From NCBI GenBank assembly GCA_038131795.1, contig JAYPQE010000003.1, positions 744,001-808,000 on the forward strand: a stretch of DNA of 64,000 nucleotides. The letters run 5' to 3'. Position 1 is the first letter of the stretch. Each line of letters begins with the position of its first letter. Shown here in pieces: positions 1-8,257 of this stretch. The position numbers were made by a program, and so were the translations under genes. The stretch is from Eutrophobius brisbanensis (GTDB lineage: Bacteria; Pseudomonadota; Gammaproteobacteria; Eutrophobiales; Eutrophobiaceae). Below the pieces are notes generated by a model. The model was not told where the DNA came from. It ran no database searches and saw only the letters and a program-made list of their open reading frames with translations.

Positions 1-1199
1 GCAGATGGATTCACAATGTCATTTGCGCCGATAACGATAGAAACATCAATATCAGGGAAGTCATCATTTATCTCATCCATTTCGTACACGATGTCATAGG
101 GTACCTTGGCCTCAGCCAGTAGCACATTCATATGACCTGGCATACGGCCAGCGACTGGATGGATACCAAAGCGGACATTGATTTTTTTATCCCTGAGGGC
201 CTTGGTTATTTCATTAACGGTATGTTGGGCCTGGGCGACTGCCATACCATATCCCGGAATAATCATGATTTCCTTTGAATCCAGCAAAAGTGCGGCAGTT
301 TCCTCAGCATCTATTGAGGTAACGTCGCCTGTTTGCTCGCCACTGCCAGCGGAAGGGCTGCCTTCACTGGTGCCAAATCCACCGGCTATCACAGACAGGA
401 ATTTACGGTTCATGGCCCGGCACATGATATAACTGAGAATAGCGCCACTACTGCCCACCAGTGCGCCAACGACGATCAGTAAATCATTACTTAACATAAA
501 TCCTGTGGCCGCTGCAGCCCAGCCTGAGTAGCTATTTAACATAGAGACCACAACCGGCATATCTGCACCCCCAATGGCCATGACCATATGAATGCCAAAC
601 AGTAATGCAATAATAGTCATATAAACCAGGGGAGAGATGCCACTGCCTGCGGCTGATTGCTCTACAAAATCAATGCATAGCCAGACTGAAGCTATTAGCA
701 AAATGAGGTTTAACCAATGTCTTGCTGGTAATAGCATGGGTTTGCCGCCAATTTTGCCACTGAGTTTTCCAAAGGCGATGATGGAGCCTGAAAATGTAAC
801 CGCACCGATCAAAATCCCGAGATAGGTTTCAACATCATGAATAGTTTTGTCGATTCCTGTAATTGAAGTGTCATGCTCAAGAAAATTGGCATATCCAACC
901 AAAACAGCAGCAAGACCGACCAAGCTATGTAATATGGCAACCAGTTCTGGCATTTGGGTCATTTCAACCTTACGTGCCAATATCAGCCCGATCAGGCCTC
1001 CGACAATCATGCCGCCAAGTAATATAGCGTAATTTGCAGTAACCACACCAAATATGGCAGCTAATAGCGCAATTGTCATGCCCACCATGCCATAAAGATT
1101 ACCTCTGCGAGCGGTCTCCTGGTGACTCAATCCACCGAGTGCCAGTATGAAAAGAACAGAAGCGCCTATATAGGAAACAGTAACAATACCTTGTGTCAT
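1..1199 (-). CDS. pntB: NAD(P) transhydrogenase beta subunit PntB, C-terminus beyond window
   Basis: Inner-membrane beta subunit of the proton-translocating transhydrogenase, which couples hydride transfer between NADH and NADP+ to the proton gradient. It reads from the ATG at 1199 and leaves the window at base 1 with about 399 codons seen and no stop. The N-terminal half is a run of hydrophobic helices (residues ~1-260); a Gly/Ser/Thr-rich linker follows, then the start of the NADP-binding domain III with the family's conserved stretches (PGYGMAVAQAQ, HPVAGRMPGHMNVLLAEA, IGANDIVNP). It lies 11 bases after the stop of pntA on the same strand, so the two subunits are surely one transcript. Partial only because of the window edge. 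Confidence 0.97.
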   Translation of the reverse strand, partial: MTQGIVTVSYIGASVLFILALGGLSHQETARRGNLYGMVGMTIALLAAIFGVVTANYAILLGGMIVGGLIGLILARKVEMTQMPELVAILHSLVGLAAVLVGYANFLEHDTSITGIDKTIHDVETYLGILIGAVTFSGSIIAFGKLSGKIGGKPMLLPARHWLNLILLIASVWLCIDFVEQSAAGSGISPLVYMTIIALLFGIHMVMAIGGADMPVVVSMLNSYSGWAAAATGFMLSNDLLIVVGALVGSSGAILSYIMCRAMNRKFLSVIAGGFGTSEGSPSAGSGEQTGDVTSIDAEETAALLLDSKEIMIIPGYGMAVAQAQHTVNEITKALRDKKINVRFGIHPVAGRMPGHMNVLLAEAKVPYDIVYEMDEINDDFPDIDVSIVIGANDIVNPS

Positions 1200-1210
1200 T
1201 TTAATGCCTC

Positions 1211-2767
1211 CTATTTTCTAAACATCTGCAACATACGTTGGGTGACAGCAAAGCCGCCCACGATGTTGATACTGGTGATTAATATTGCGAAACCTGCTGT
1301 AAACATAATGGTTGTGCTGGATGTGGAAATCTGAATCAACGCTCCAATTATGATGATGCTACTGATTGCATTTGTGACACTCATTAATGGTGTATGCAGG
1401 GAAGGAGAGACGTTCCAGATCACCATGTAACCAACAAAACAGGCCAGCACAAATACTGTAAAGTGCGACATGAATTCCGGTGGTGCGACGGCCCCCAGGC
1501 CTAATAAACAAAGACCTCCTATAGTAAAGGTGGCCAGCAAACCGAATGCGCCGGACTTTTCATCTTCTGCGACTTGTACTTGTTCAGGTTCCGCTTTGGG
1601 TGCGGGCTTGGGGGCAGCAGATAATTTTGGCGCCGGTGGTGGCCAGGTGATTTCACCTTTATGAATGATAGTGGCACCACGTATTGCCTCATCTTCCATG
1701 TCGATGGTGATATTGCCATCTTTCTCGGGGGTCATATCGTTTAAAAGGTGTCTTAAATTAGTCCCGTATAGCTGACTTGATTGTGCTGCCAGACGGCTGG
1801 GGAGATCGGTATAGCCGATAATTGTGACACCGTGCTTTACTACCACCTTGTCTTTTTCAGTAAGCTTGCAGTTACCACCTTGTTCTGCAGCAAGATCCAC
1901 TAGCACGCTACCATCTTTCATGCTTTCAATCATGCCTTCTGTGATTAACTCCGGCGCAGGTTTTCCAGGAATCAACGCAGTGGTAATGATGATGTCGACT
2001 TCCATGGCCTGGCGGGCAAATAATTCCATTTCGGCCTTGATAAATTCATCACTCATGACCTTGGCGTACCCACCTTCACCAGTACCGTCTTCTTCAAAAT
2101 CAAGCATAAGGAATTCGGCATCCATACTTTCCACCTGTTCCTTTACTTCCGGGCGAGTATCAAAGGCACGTACTATAGCGCCCATGCTCTTGGCAGCACC
2201 TATAGCTGCCAGACCGGCAACACCGGCGCCAATGACCATAACCTTTGCAGGTGAAACTTTACCCGCAGCTGTTATCTGACCAGTAAAAAAACGTCCAAAA
2301 TGTTGCGCGGCTTCAACAACGGCCCTGTACCCGGCGATATTTGCCATGGAACTCAAGCCATCCATCTTTTGAGCACGGGAAATTCGAGGGATACTGTCTA
2401 CCGCAAGTACGGAACAGCCAATTGTCGACAGCTTATTCATTAATTCTTTATTTTGTGCGGGCCAGATAAAGCTAATTAAGGTGTGTTTGTCTTCCAAAAA
2501 TGACAATTCATCTATACTCTGGTCCGAATATTGGGCGGGCGCCCTGACTTTTAAAATAATATCTGAATCTGCCCATAATTTTTTTCTGTCTTCGATGATT
2601 TCCACGCCTGCTTCTCGATAGGCATCATCTGAAAAGTTTGCCAATTGACCCGCACCGGCTTCAATTGCCACGCTAAAACCAAGCTTTTGTAATTGTTCTG
2701 CGACTTCAGGCGTTGTCGCTACACGTTTCTCGCCCGAATATAATTCTTTGGGCACACCAATACGCAT
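1211..2767 (-). CDS. pntA: NAD(P) transhydrogenase alpha subunit PntA
   Basis: Alpha subunit of the membrane transhydrogenase; carries the NAD(H)-binding domain I and part of the membrane domain. At 518 residues it is close to E. coli PntA (~510), so the form is the single-chain enterobacterial type and not the split PntAA/PntAB type. Seen: N-terminus MRIGVPKE, Rossmann glycine motif GAGVAG near residue 180, the AEQGGNC segment, an Ala/Pro/Lys-rich linker near 385-410, then about four hydrophobic helices to the end. First gene of the pntA-pntB pair on the minus strand. The start ATG at 2767 fits the family N-terminus. Confidence 0.97.
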   Translation of the reverse strand: MRIGVPKELYSGEKRVATTPEVAEQLQKLGFSVAIEAGAGQLANFSDDAYREAGVEIIEDRKKLWADSDIILKVRAPAQYSDQSIDELSFLEDKHTLISFIWPAQNKELMNKLSTIGCSVLAVDSIPRISRAQKMDGLSSMANIAGYRAVVEAAQHFGRFFTGQITAAGKVSPAKVMVIGAGVAGLAAIGAAKSMGAIVRAFDTRPEVKEQVESMDAEFLMLDFEEDGTGEGGYAKVMSDEFIKAEMELFARQAMEVDIIITTALIPGKPAPELITEGMIESMKDGSVLVDLAAEQGGNCKLTEKDKVVVKHGVTIIGYTDLPSRLAAQSSQLYGTNLRHLLNDMTPEKDGNITIDMEDEAIRGATIIHKGEITWPPPAPKLSAAPKPAPKAEPEQVQVAEDEKSGAFGLLATFTIGGLCLLGLGAVAPPEFMSHFTVFVLACFVGYMVIWNVSPSLHTPLMSVTNAISSIIIIGALIQISTSSTTIMFTAGFAILITSINIVGGFAVTQRMLQMFRK

Positions 2768-2933
2768 TATTTTTTCCCCTTTAGTAGAAATTTAAGGATA
2801 TTTATACTCAAGACCGCTTTAGCTGGAGGGCAAAAAGCACAGGAATCCTACCATAAAACGCCTTATAAATTCAAAGTTATCATGGGGTTATCACGGCTTT
2901 TATTTGCCCGCCAAGTTATTTTGCGCAAAAAAA

Positions 2934-2959
2934 AAAGCCCCGGTTATAACCGGGGCTTT
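2934..2959 (-). terminator. Rho-independent terminator after yccA
   Basis: A perfect 26-base palindrome (arms AAAGCCCCGGTTA / TAACCGGGGCTTT), followed on the minus strand by a run of about ten T. It begins 20 bases after the yccA stop and separates yccA from pntA. Confidence 0.9.
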
Positions 2960-2978
2960 ATCCTTAACATGGCAGAGA

Positions 2979-3650
2979 TTAATTTTCGCCCGCGAATGCA
3001 CCAAGCAGGTGAAGCAGGCTGGTAAATAAATTATAGATGGAAATATACAGAGAAATGGTTGCCATGATGTAATTTGTTTCATAACCATGGACCATATCAC
3101 TGGTTTGGTAGAGGATAAATCCTGACATTAACAGTATAAACATGGCTGATACTGCCAGGGACAGGGCCGGTATACTGAATATCAGAGCGCCAATGCCAGC
3201 CAGAAATGCCACCAGTACGCCTACCATGATAAACCCGCCCATGAAACTGAAATCTTTACGGGTTGTGAGGGCATAACCTGATAGTCCTAGAAATATGGTC
3301 CCGGTTCCACCCATTGCCAACATAACCAATTGACCGCCATTGGAAAACGCCTGCATATAGGCATTGATTAAGGGGCCAAGAGTCAGACCCATAAAGCCAG
3401 TGAGGGCAAAAATAGATACCAGTCCCCAGGCGCTGTTTCTTAACTTTGTGGTAACAAATAAAAGGCCAAAGTATCCCCCCAGGGTAAGTAGGGGCCCCAT
3501 ATAAGGGAAATTGAACATAATGGAGATGCCCGCCGTTATTGCACTGAAGATCAGTGTTAACGACAGTAACATATAGGTGTTACGAATCAGCTTGTTTGTA
3601 GCAAGAGTTGATTCAGTACGACTTGTTAACACATTAGTCTGTTGATTCAT
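2979..3650 (-). CDS. yccA: YccA-type Bax inhibitor-1 family membrane protein
   Basis: Seven-helix inner-membrane protein of the BI-1/YccA family. In E. coli, YccA is a substrate and modulator of the FtsH protease. Length (223 residues) and sequence follow E. coli YccA: an N-terminal LATNKLIRNTYMLLSLTLIFSAIT segment (in parts), YALTTRKDFSFMGGF in the middle, and the C-terminal ETNYIMATISLYISIYN region with a closing Leu-rich helix. It is monocistronic: its own terminator follows, and a minus-strand TATACT box lies at about 3688-3693. A GGAGG-type ribosome site precedes the ATG at 3650. Function is inferred by family only. Confidence 0.93.
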   Translation of the reverse strand: MNQQTNVLTSRTESTLATNKLIRNTYMLLSLTLIFSAITAGISIMFNFPYMGPLLTLGGYFGLLFVTTKLRNSAWGLVSIFALTGFMGLTLGPLINAYMQAFSNGGQLVMLAMGGTGTIFLGLSGYALTTRKDFSFMGGFIMVGVLVAFLAGIGALIFSIPALSLAVSAMFILLMSGFILYQTSDMVHGYETNYIMATISLYISIYNLFTSLLHLLGAFAGEN

Positions 3651-3883
3651 TATTTAGCCATCCTCCAAAATATGGTTTTAATTAAGTAGTATAGTGGTGT
3701 TTTTAATTTGTAATATCAAGTCACGTTGCTAAATACCTGTGCCGTTCTTGCAATTACGCTATAAATATATATATTTCAAACAGTTGTACAAATTACCATA
3801 ATCATTTTGAGTAATGCAATATAGATAAAGTTCAGCGAATTTTTCAGTTTGCGCGCCGGCAAATGATTTTTTTTGCAACAGTA

Positions 3884-3913
3884 TTACAGAAACGTCTGAA
3901 ATTAATTTATAAT
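3884..3913 (+). promoter_or_regulatory. Probable sigma70 promoter of tRNA-Ser(TGA)
   Basis: TTACAG (3884-3889), an 18-base spacer, then a perfect TATAAT (3908-3913). The tRNA begins 33 bases downstream, and the bases just after the -10 are GC-rich, as at many stable-RNA promoters. Read by eye from consensus match only. Confidence 0.6.
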
Positions 3914-3946
3914 TTCGCGTTCGATTTTATGGTGTTCATGAATACC

Positions 3947-4036
3947 GGAGGGATGGCAGAGCGGTTGAATGCACTGGTCTTGAAAACCAGCAACGGGGCA
4001 ACCCGTTCGAGAGTTCGAATCTCTCTCCCTCCGCCA
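3947..4036 (+). tRNA. tRNA-Ser(TGA)
   Basis: A 90-base class II tRNA with a long variable arm. The acceptor stem GGAGGGA pairs with TCCCTCC, with discriminator G and an encoded CCA at 4034-4036. The anticodon stem CTGGT/ACCAG holds the loop CTTGAAA, anticodon TGA at 3981-3983. The T-arm has GAGAGTTCGAATCTCTC. It is a single-gene unit with its own promoter and terminator. Confidence 0.97.
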
Positions 4037-4042
4037 AATTAA

Positions 4043-4066
4043 AAAAGGCCTCCTTGTGAGGCCTTT
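4043..4066 (+). terminator. Terminator after tRNA-Ser, probably bidirectional
   Basis: Hairpin with arms AAAAGGCCTC and GAGGCCTTTT around a 4-base loop, 6 bases after the tRNA CCA. The A and T tracts on the two sides would let it also stop transcripts from the minus-strand amidohydrolase gene ending at 4109. Confidence 0.85.
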
Positions 4067-4108
4067 TCGTTTAATGGTTTGATGCCACTCATAAATCATT
4101 TGTGGAAT

Positions 4109-6067
4109 TTAGCCCCCAGCACCATTTAGAAATGGCGGAATCATTGGTTCATTATCCCAGCGCCAGATATCGGTCGGGGTACTCTTGTCAATCTCCCATT
4201 GAGCAGATTCGGTATTAAAGCGCAGTGTATTACCGCGAAGCTCAGGCTGTTCATAGACAACTTCTCCTGAAATCATCGTCATGATTGATGTTAACCTGTC
4301 AAGCTCTTCCTTGGGGCCTTCCATGTAATCTCCATTTAGAATGACAATGTCGGCCAGTTTGCCTGTTTCGATTGAACCCAAATCATTTTCTTTCCAGATA
4401 GGGTAGGCCCCATAACGGGTCATCATTAGTAACAATGTCATCCTGTCAGGAACAACTTCTTCAGGCACTCCCCAGGGCTCACCATCAGGCGTATAACCAG
4501 TCAACCACACTACACCGTCCTCAAAGGGGGAGGATCTGACTTCTCGTTGACTGCCAAATTCACTGATGACCGTATTTACTCCCGCTTTTAACATACTGGC
4601 AAGGGGGGTGGTCCATGCGAGATATTCCTCGCCATAATCATTCTTGATAACATTTGTTGGCGTAGATGTAATATCGCATGAGAAGGTATGCCCCAATCGC
4701 GCAGCCATTGCAATCTGCTCAGGCCTGACCAGGTGGCAGTGATCGCTGGCAATGCGCAAGTTTTTCAACCTTTCATCTGACATGACATCTCGAAAGTACT
4801 GAAACTGCATCTCCAGGGCGTTATCACCGGCTGTGTGCCATCCAGGGATACCGGTAATCCTGCCTTCAGCGGCAAGATCTGCCAGGGTAGTGAAATGTTC
4901 CACCCGCCTGACTTTTATTTTTGACGTATTTATATCATTGATAGTGGGTATATCTACACTGTCAGGTGGGGGCGGACAAAGTTCACGTTGTTTTACGTCA
5001 TCACTGGAAGGCATGCTGGTGCACCAGGCAACTCCCCCTGCATCCTGCCCTCCAGTACTGCTGCCTATGCTCCAGAGAAATTCAGAACCATGGCCAGTCC
5101 AATCACCAATTCGCCGATAGGTTTCTTTAATCCTGGGATTAAACGGCTGCATCCAACGATGACCATAGGCCATACGGATCGGCATCATATCATTACGATC
5201 CAGATGATTGGATGCGCTAAAACCCATTTCGCATTGAATGTGACTTTTATGAGTTGTTACACCAATCTGGGCGTTGGCCTGCATTACTTCAAAATACCCC
5301 TGGATATATTTATCAAGTGTTTTGAAGTTGTTATTAATAATATCGATTTTGATACACCGGCCAAAGTCCGTATAGTCACCTGACCACCCCAGGTTTCTAT
5401 CAACCTTCCAGTAGGCATGTGCCAGTTGGTTTCCATAAAAACCTTCGACACTTTCAATTGCCAGCGTATTAAGCACAGAACCGCCGCGGGTACTTACAAA
5501 GACAGGATGATTGGGTGCGACCGCATCCAGAGTTGCTCGCGTTATGGTCTTACCTAGTGTTTCAACTGCAACAGCAGGTGGGCGTATGTCTACCATAATC
5601 CACCGTCCTTCAGGAATTTGGCCGGCTCTCGCTGCCACAGCACGCTCCATATTCCGCGTTAATTCATCTACGGAATCAGCACGAATTGAGATCTCAAGCA
5701 TCTCTGGGATACGTGTCACTACCCAATCAAATCCAAGTGCAGTTTCAAATATGTGGTTGTGCGTATCAATCAACCCGGGAATAACCGTGTTTCCTTTCGC
5801 ATCAATAATTTCTGTCCAGTTTGCAATTCGTTCCTGAATTTCATCATTTGACCCCACATCAATTATCCTTGAGTCCCTGATTGCAATTGCTTCAGCAATA
5901 GTTACCTGTTCAGGTTTATCATTGTCAGCGGTAATGACTTCGCCGTTAATAATGACTGTGTCTGCATAGGGGGAGGGTGCTGAAATGACAGCTTGAGATG
6001 TAAGTGACAAAACAATGAACAACGAGAAAAACAATACCGACCCCCGATAAGAGCAAATTTTATTCAT
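4109..6067 (-). CDS. Exported amidohydrolase (amidohydrolase 3 / YtcJ-like family)
   Basis: A 652-residue metal-dependent hydrolase of the amidohydrolase superfamily. A signal peptide is visible (residues 1-30, Lys/Arg start, Leu/Phe core, end near VISA), so a periplasmic or exported location is likely. The metal-binding HNH is at residues 103-105 in PGLIDTHNH; more His-rich segments near 420-440 (ASDHCH) and the family ending GKLADIVILNGDY near residue 590 agree. A strong AAGGAGGGGG ribosome site precedes the ATG. Substrate cannot be read from sequence; members of this family act on diverse C-N and C-O bonds. It follows the kinase gene upstream by 57 bases on the same strand and may share its transcript. 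Confidence 0.85.
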   Translation of the reverse strand: MNKICSYRGSVLFFSLFIVLSLTSQAVISAPSPYADTVIINGEVITADNDKPEQVTIAEAIAIRDSRIIDVGSNDEIQERIANWTEIIDAKGNTVIPGLIDTHNHIFETALGFDWVVTRIPEMLEISIRADSVDELTRNMERAVAARAGQIPEGRWIMVDIRPPAVAVETLGKTITRATLDAVAPNHPVFVSTRGGSVLNTLAIESVEGFYGNQLAHAYWKVDRNLGWSGDYTDFGRCIKIDIINNNFKTLDKYIQGYFEVMQANAQIGVTTHKSHIQCEMGFSASNHLDRNDMMPIRMAYGHRWMQPFNPRIKETYRRIGDWTGHGSEFLWSIGSSTGGQDAGGVAWCTSMPSSDDVKQRELCPPPPDSVDIPTINDINTSKIKVRRVEHFTTLADLAAEGRITGIPGWHTAGDNALEMQFQYFRDVMSDERLKNLRIASDHCHLVRPEQIAMAARLGHTFSCDITSTPTNVIKNDYGEEYLAWTTPLASMLKAGVNTVISEFGSQREVRSSPFEDGVVWLTGYTPDGEPWGVPEEVVPDRMTLLLMMTRYGAYPIWKENDLGSIETGKLADIVILNGDYMEGPKEELDRLTSIMTMISGEVVYEQPELRGNTLRFNTESAQWEIDKSTPTDIWRWDNEPMIPPFLNGAGG

Positions 6068-6124
6068 AATTCCCCCTCCTTACTTTAAAGAACAGCAGTT
6101 TTATATTGGTTGTATTTGTCCCGG

Positions 6125-7468
6125 CTAAATTTGTTTGAGATTTGTTAGTATAGATGTCGTCTGTTTTAGTCTTTCAATGACTGTGTCAACAAACACCTTT
6201 AGAAACCTCAATTGCGTGGTTTCGTCCGCACGATCCAATGTTGATTTATTAACTCTGATTAGTGACACATCCGTCTTTGCAGTGACGGTTGCCGTGCGTT
6301 CTGTGCTGGACAGAAATCCCATTTCACCAAAACAGTCGCCTTCTTTTAATGTATCAAGGGATTGTCCATTTTTTTCAATAGTAACCTGACCTGCAAGGAT
6401 GATGTAGAACGAATTATCACTTTCACCTTCATGTATAATTGTCTTGCCAGGAGGATAGCTGTCCCAGTTGCTGGCCCTGACAAGGCTCCAGATTTCAGCA
6501 TCATTAAACCCTTTGAAAAACCCCAGGCCCTGTAAAGATTCAAATTTTTCTTTTAAATCATCCTGGGTTTCTATTTTCTCAAGATCATCAAATATCAACG
6601 CCAGATCTGCTGCCAGGTCTAACCCTGAAGAATATCGCTTGGAACTTTTCTTTTTCATCATTCTCGTCAGAATATATTCCAGACCTTCAGGGATATCTGT
6701 GCGATATTCCGCAAGGGGAGGTGTATTTTCATTGGTAATCTTATTTGCAATTGCCGCAAGGGTTTCTGCCTTAAATGGATGATTGCCAGTCAATAATTCA
6801 TACATTACTGTTCCTAGCGAAAATATGTCTGTATTTGTTGAGATGTCCCATTCATTGATTTGCTCAGGAGACATATATAGAGGGGAACCCAGGAAACCAT
6901 CAAATTGTGTTGAGGTCTGATCGGCCCGGTTGATTCTGGCAATGCTGAAATCAGATACTTTGATATCTCGATCTTCAGTGAAGAGCATGTTGCTCGGCTT
7001 TATATCCCTATGGATAATGCCTTGTCTATGTGCATAGTCCAATGCTTTGGCGCATTTATAAATTATGCCGACGACTTCTCTTACCGACATCAGGGTATTG
7101 GGTTTGCAAAATAAATCCAGGGTACGTGCCCCGGGGACAAACTCCATAACGAGGTAACAAATATCCCCATCCACGCCCGCATCAAAAAGGCTGAGAATAC
7201 TGGGGTGTGACAGGACACCAGCGGCGTGGGCTTCGTTAAAGAATAACTTTCTAAATCGTCTTCCATCTTCATTTTCATTTATAAACTGCGGGTGTGCGAC
7301 TTTTATTGCCACGTGACGATTGGAAAAGGGGTCGTGGGCCTGGTAGACCGTTCCCATACTACCTTTACCCACTTCATCTATAATTTCATATTTACCTATA
7401 ACCTCAGGTTTACTCGTGATAGTATGAATCGTACTTTCGTAGTGGGTAGCTGTCTTGATATCATCCAT
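6125..7468 (-). CDS. Ser/Thr protein kinase with C-terminal cyclic-nucleotide-binding domain
   Basis: A 447-residue cytoplasmic kinase with no transmembrane segment. Residues ~25-290 form a Hanks-type kinase: glycine loop GKGSMG (34-39), VAIK lysine (K56), catalytic loop HRDIKPSN (153-160) and SPEQ in the activation segment. The metal-binding DFG is DFS (173-175), the same change seen in the kinase remnant at 36154-36773. Residues ~320-440 are a cNMP-binding fold with the phosphate-binding cassette FGEMGFLSSTERTATVTA. The layout suggests a kinase gated by cAMP, cGMP or another nucleotide, but the ligand is unknown. The amidohydrolase gene follows on the same strand. Confidence 0.9.
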   Translation of the reverse strand: MDDIKTATHYESTIHTITSKPEVIGKYEIIDEVGKGSMGTVYQAHDPFSNRHVAIKVAHPQFINENEDGRRFRKLFFNEAHAAGVLSHPSILSLFDAGVDGDICYLVMEFVPGARTLDLFCKPNTLMSVREVVGIIYKCAKALDYAHRQGIIHRDIKPSNMLFTEDRDIKVSDFSIARINRADQTSTQFDGFLGSPLYMSPEQINEWDISTNTDIFSLGTVMYELLTGNHPFKAETLAAIANKITNENTPPLAEYRTDIPEGLEYILTRMMKKKSSKRYSSGLDLAADLALIFDDLEKIETQDDLKEKFESLQGLGFFKGFNDAEIWSLVRASNWDSYPPGKTIIHEGESDNSFYIILAGQVTIEKNGQSLDTLKEGDCFGEMGFLSSTERTATVTAKTDVSLIRVNKSTLDRADETTQLRFLKVFVDTVIERLKQTTSILTNLKQI

Positions 7469-7609
7469 ATTTATACCGTGATTTCTCCAGGTTAATTAAA
7501 ATATATCCTGGTTATTTTTTATATAACTTCATTTATCTATCAATCACTTTAACAAGTCAAGCTTGATTTCAAATGCAAATGAATAATTATTCATAATTTT
7601 CATAAGGTT

Positions 7610-8257
7610 ATGACTTCCAAAACTGTAAATTCATTTAACATTGCATGCCGTGATTGTCCGAGAATAGCAAAAAATCTTATTGCGATTAAACAAGCGCATC
7701 CAGATTATTATTGTCTACCCGTACCACCATTCGGCAGTGATGCTGCATCATTATTAATTGTAGGATTAGGCCCCGGTAAACATGGTGCAAATGCCACTGG
7801 ACGGCCGTTTACTGGTGATTATGCAGGAATTCTCTTATATAAAACTTTGCATGAATTTGCTTTTAGTAGCAAACCAGAATCAATTTCCACAGAGGATGGT
7901 TTGACGCTTCACAACTGCCGCATCACCAATGCTGTTAAATGTCTTCCACCCGGCAATAAACCAACCACCGAGGAGATAATTACCTGCAATAGATATCTTG
8001 CGGAAGAATTAAAATCAAGTACCAGACCTGGTGTGATATTGGCACTGGGTAAAATTGCACATGATTCTGTTTTGAGAGCAATGTCACTAAAATTAAACCA
8101 ATTTAAATTTGCCCATAATGCCGAACATCATCTCGGCGACAATATTATTTTACTTGATTCATATCATTGCAGCCGTTACAACACACAAACCAGGCGATTG
8201 ACAGAAGCAATGTTTAAAGATGTCATCAAGCATGCAAAAAAACTAATAGATGGATAA
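7610..8257 (+). CDS. Family 5 (UDGb-type) uracil-DNA glycosylase
   Basis: Iron-sulfur uracil-DNA glycosylase, 215 residues, removing deaminated bases. Motif A, GLGPGKHGANATGRPFTGD (52-70), is the family-5 form with the GANxTGRxFTGD signature. Four Cys placed as in 4Fe-4S UDGs are C13, C16, C111 and C126. The C-terminal motif, usually HPSxxN, reads HCSRYN in SYHCSRYNTQTRRLT, so Pro is replaced by Cys. It overlaps uvrC by 8 bases, so base and nucleotide excision enzymes are translated from one mRNA. Family 4 is the alternative, but the GANATGRPFTGD motif argues against it. Confidence 0.85.
   Translation: MTSKTVNSFNIACRDCPRIAKNLIAIKQAHPDYYCLPVPPFGSDAASLLIVGLGPGKHGANATGRPFTGDYAGILLYKTLHEFAFSSKPESISTEDGLTLHNCRITNAVKCLPPGNKPTTEEIITCNRYLAEELKSSTRPGVILALGKIAHDSVLRAMSLKLNQFKFAHNAEHHLGDNIILLDSYHCSRYNTQTRRLTEAMFKDVIKHAKKLIDG

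Noticed and set aside
1824..2279. Plus-strand frame of 151 codons inside pntA
   Set aside because: Shadow of a well-supported gene; Ser/Pro/Ala-rich translation with no family resemblance.
3902..4099. Minus-strand frame of 65 codons across tRNA-Ser
   Set aside because: Antisense to a confirmed tRNA and its terminator; composition is not protein-like.
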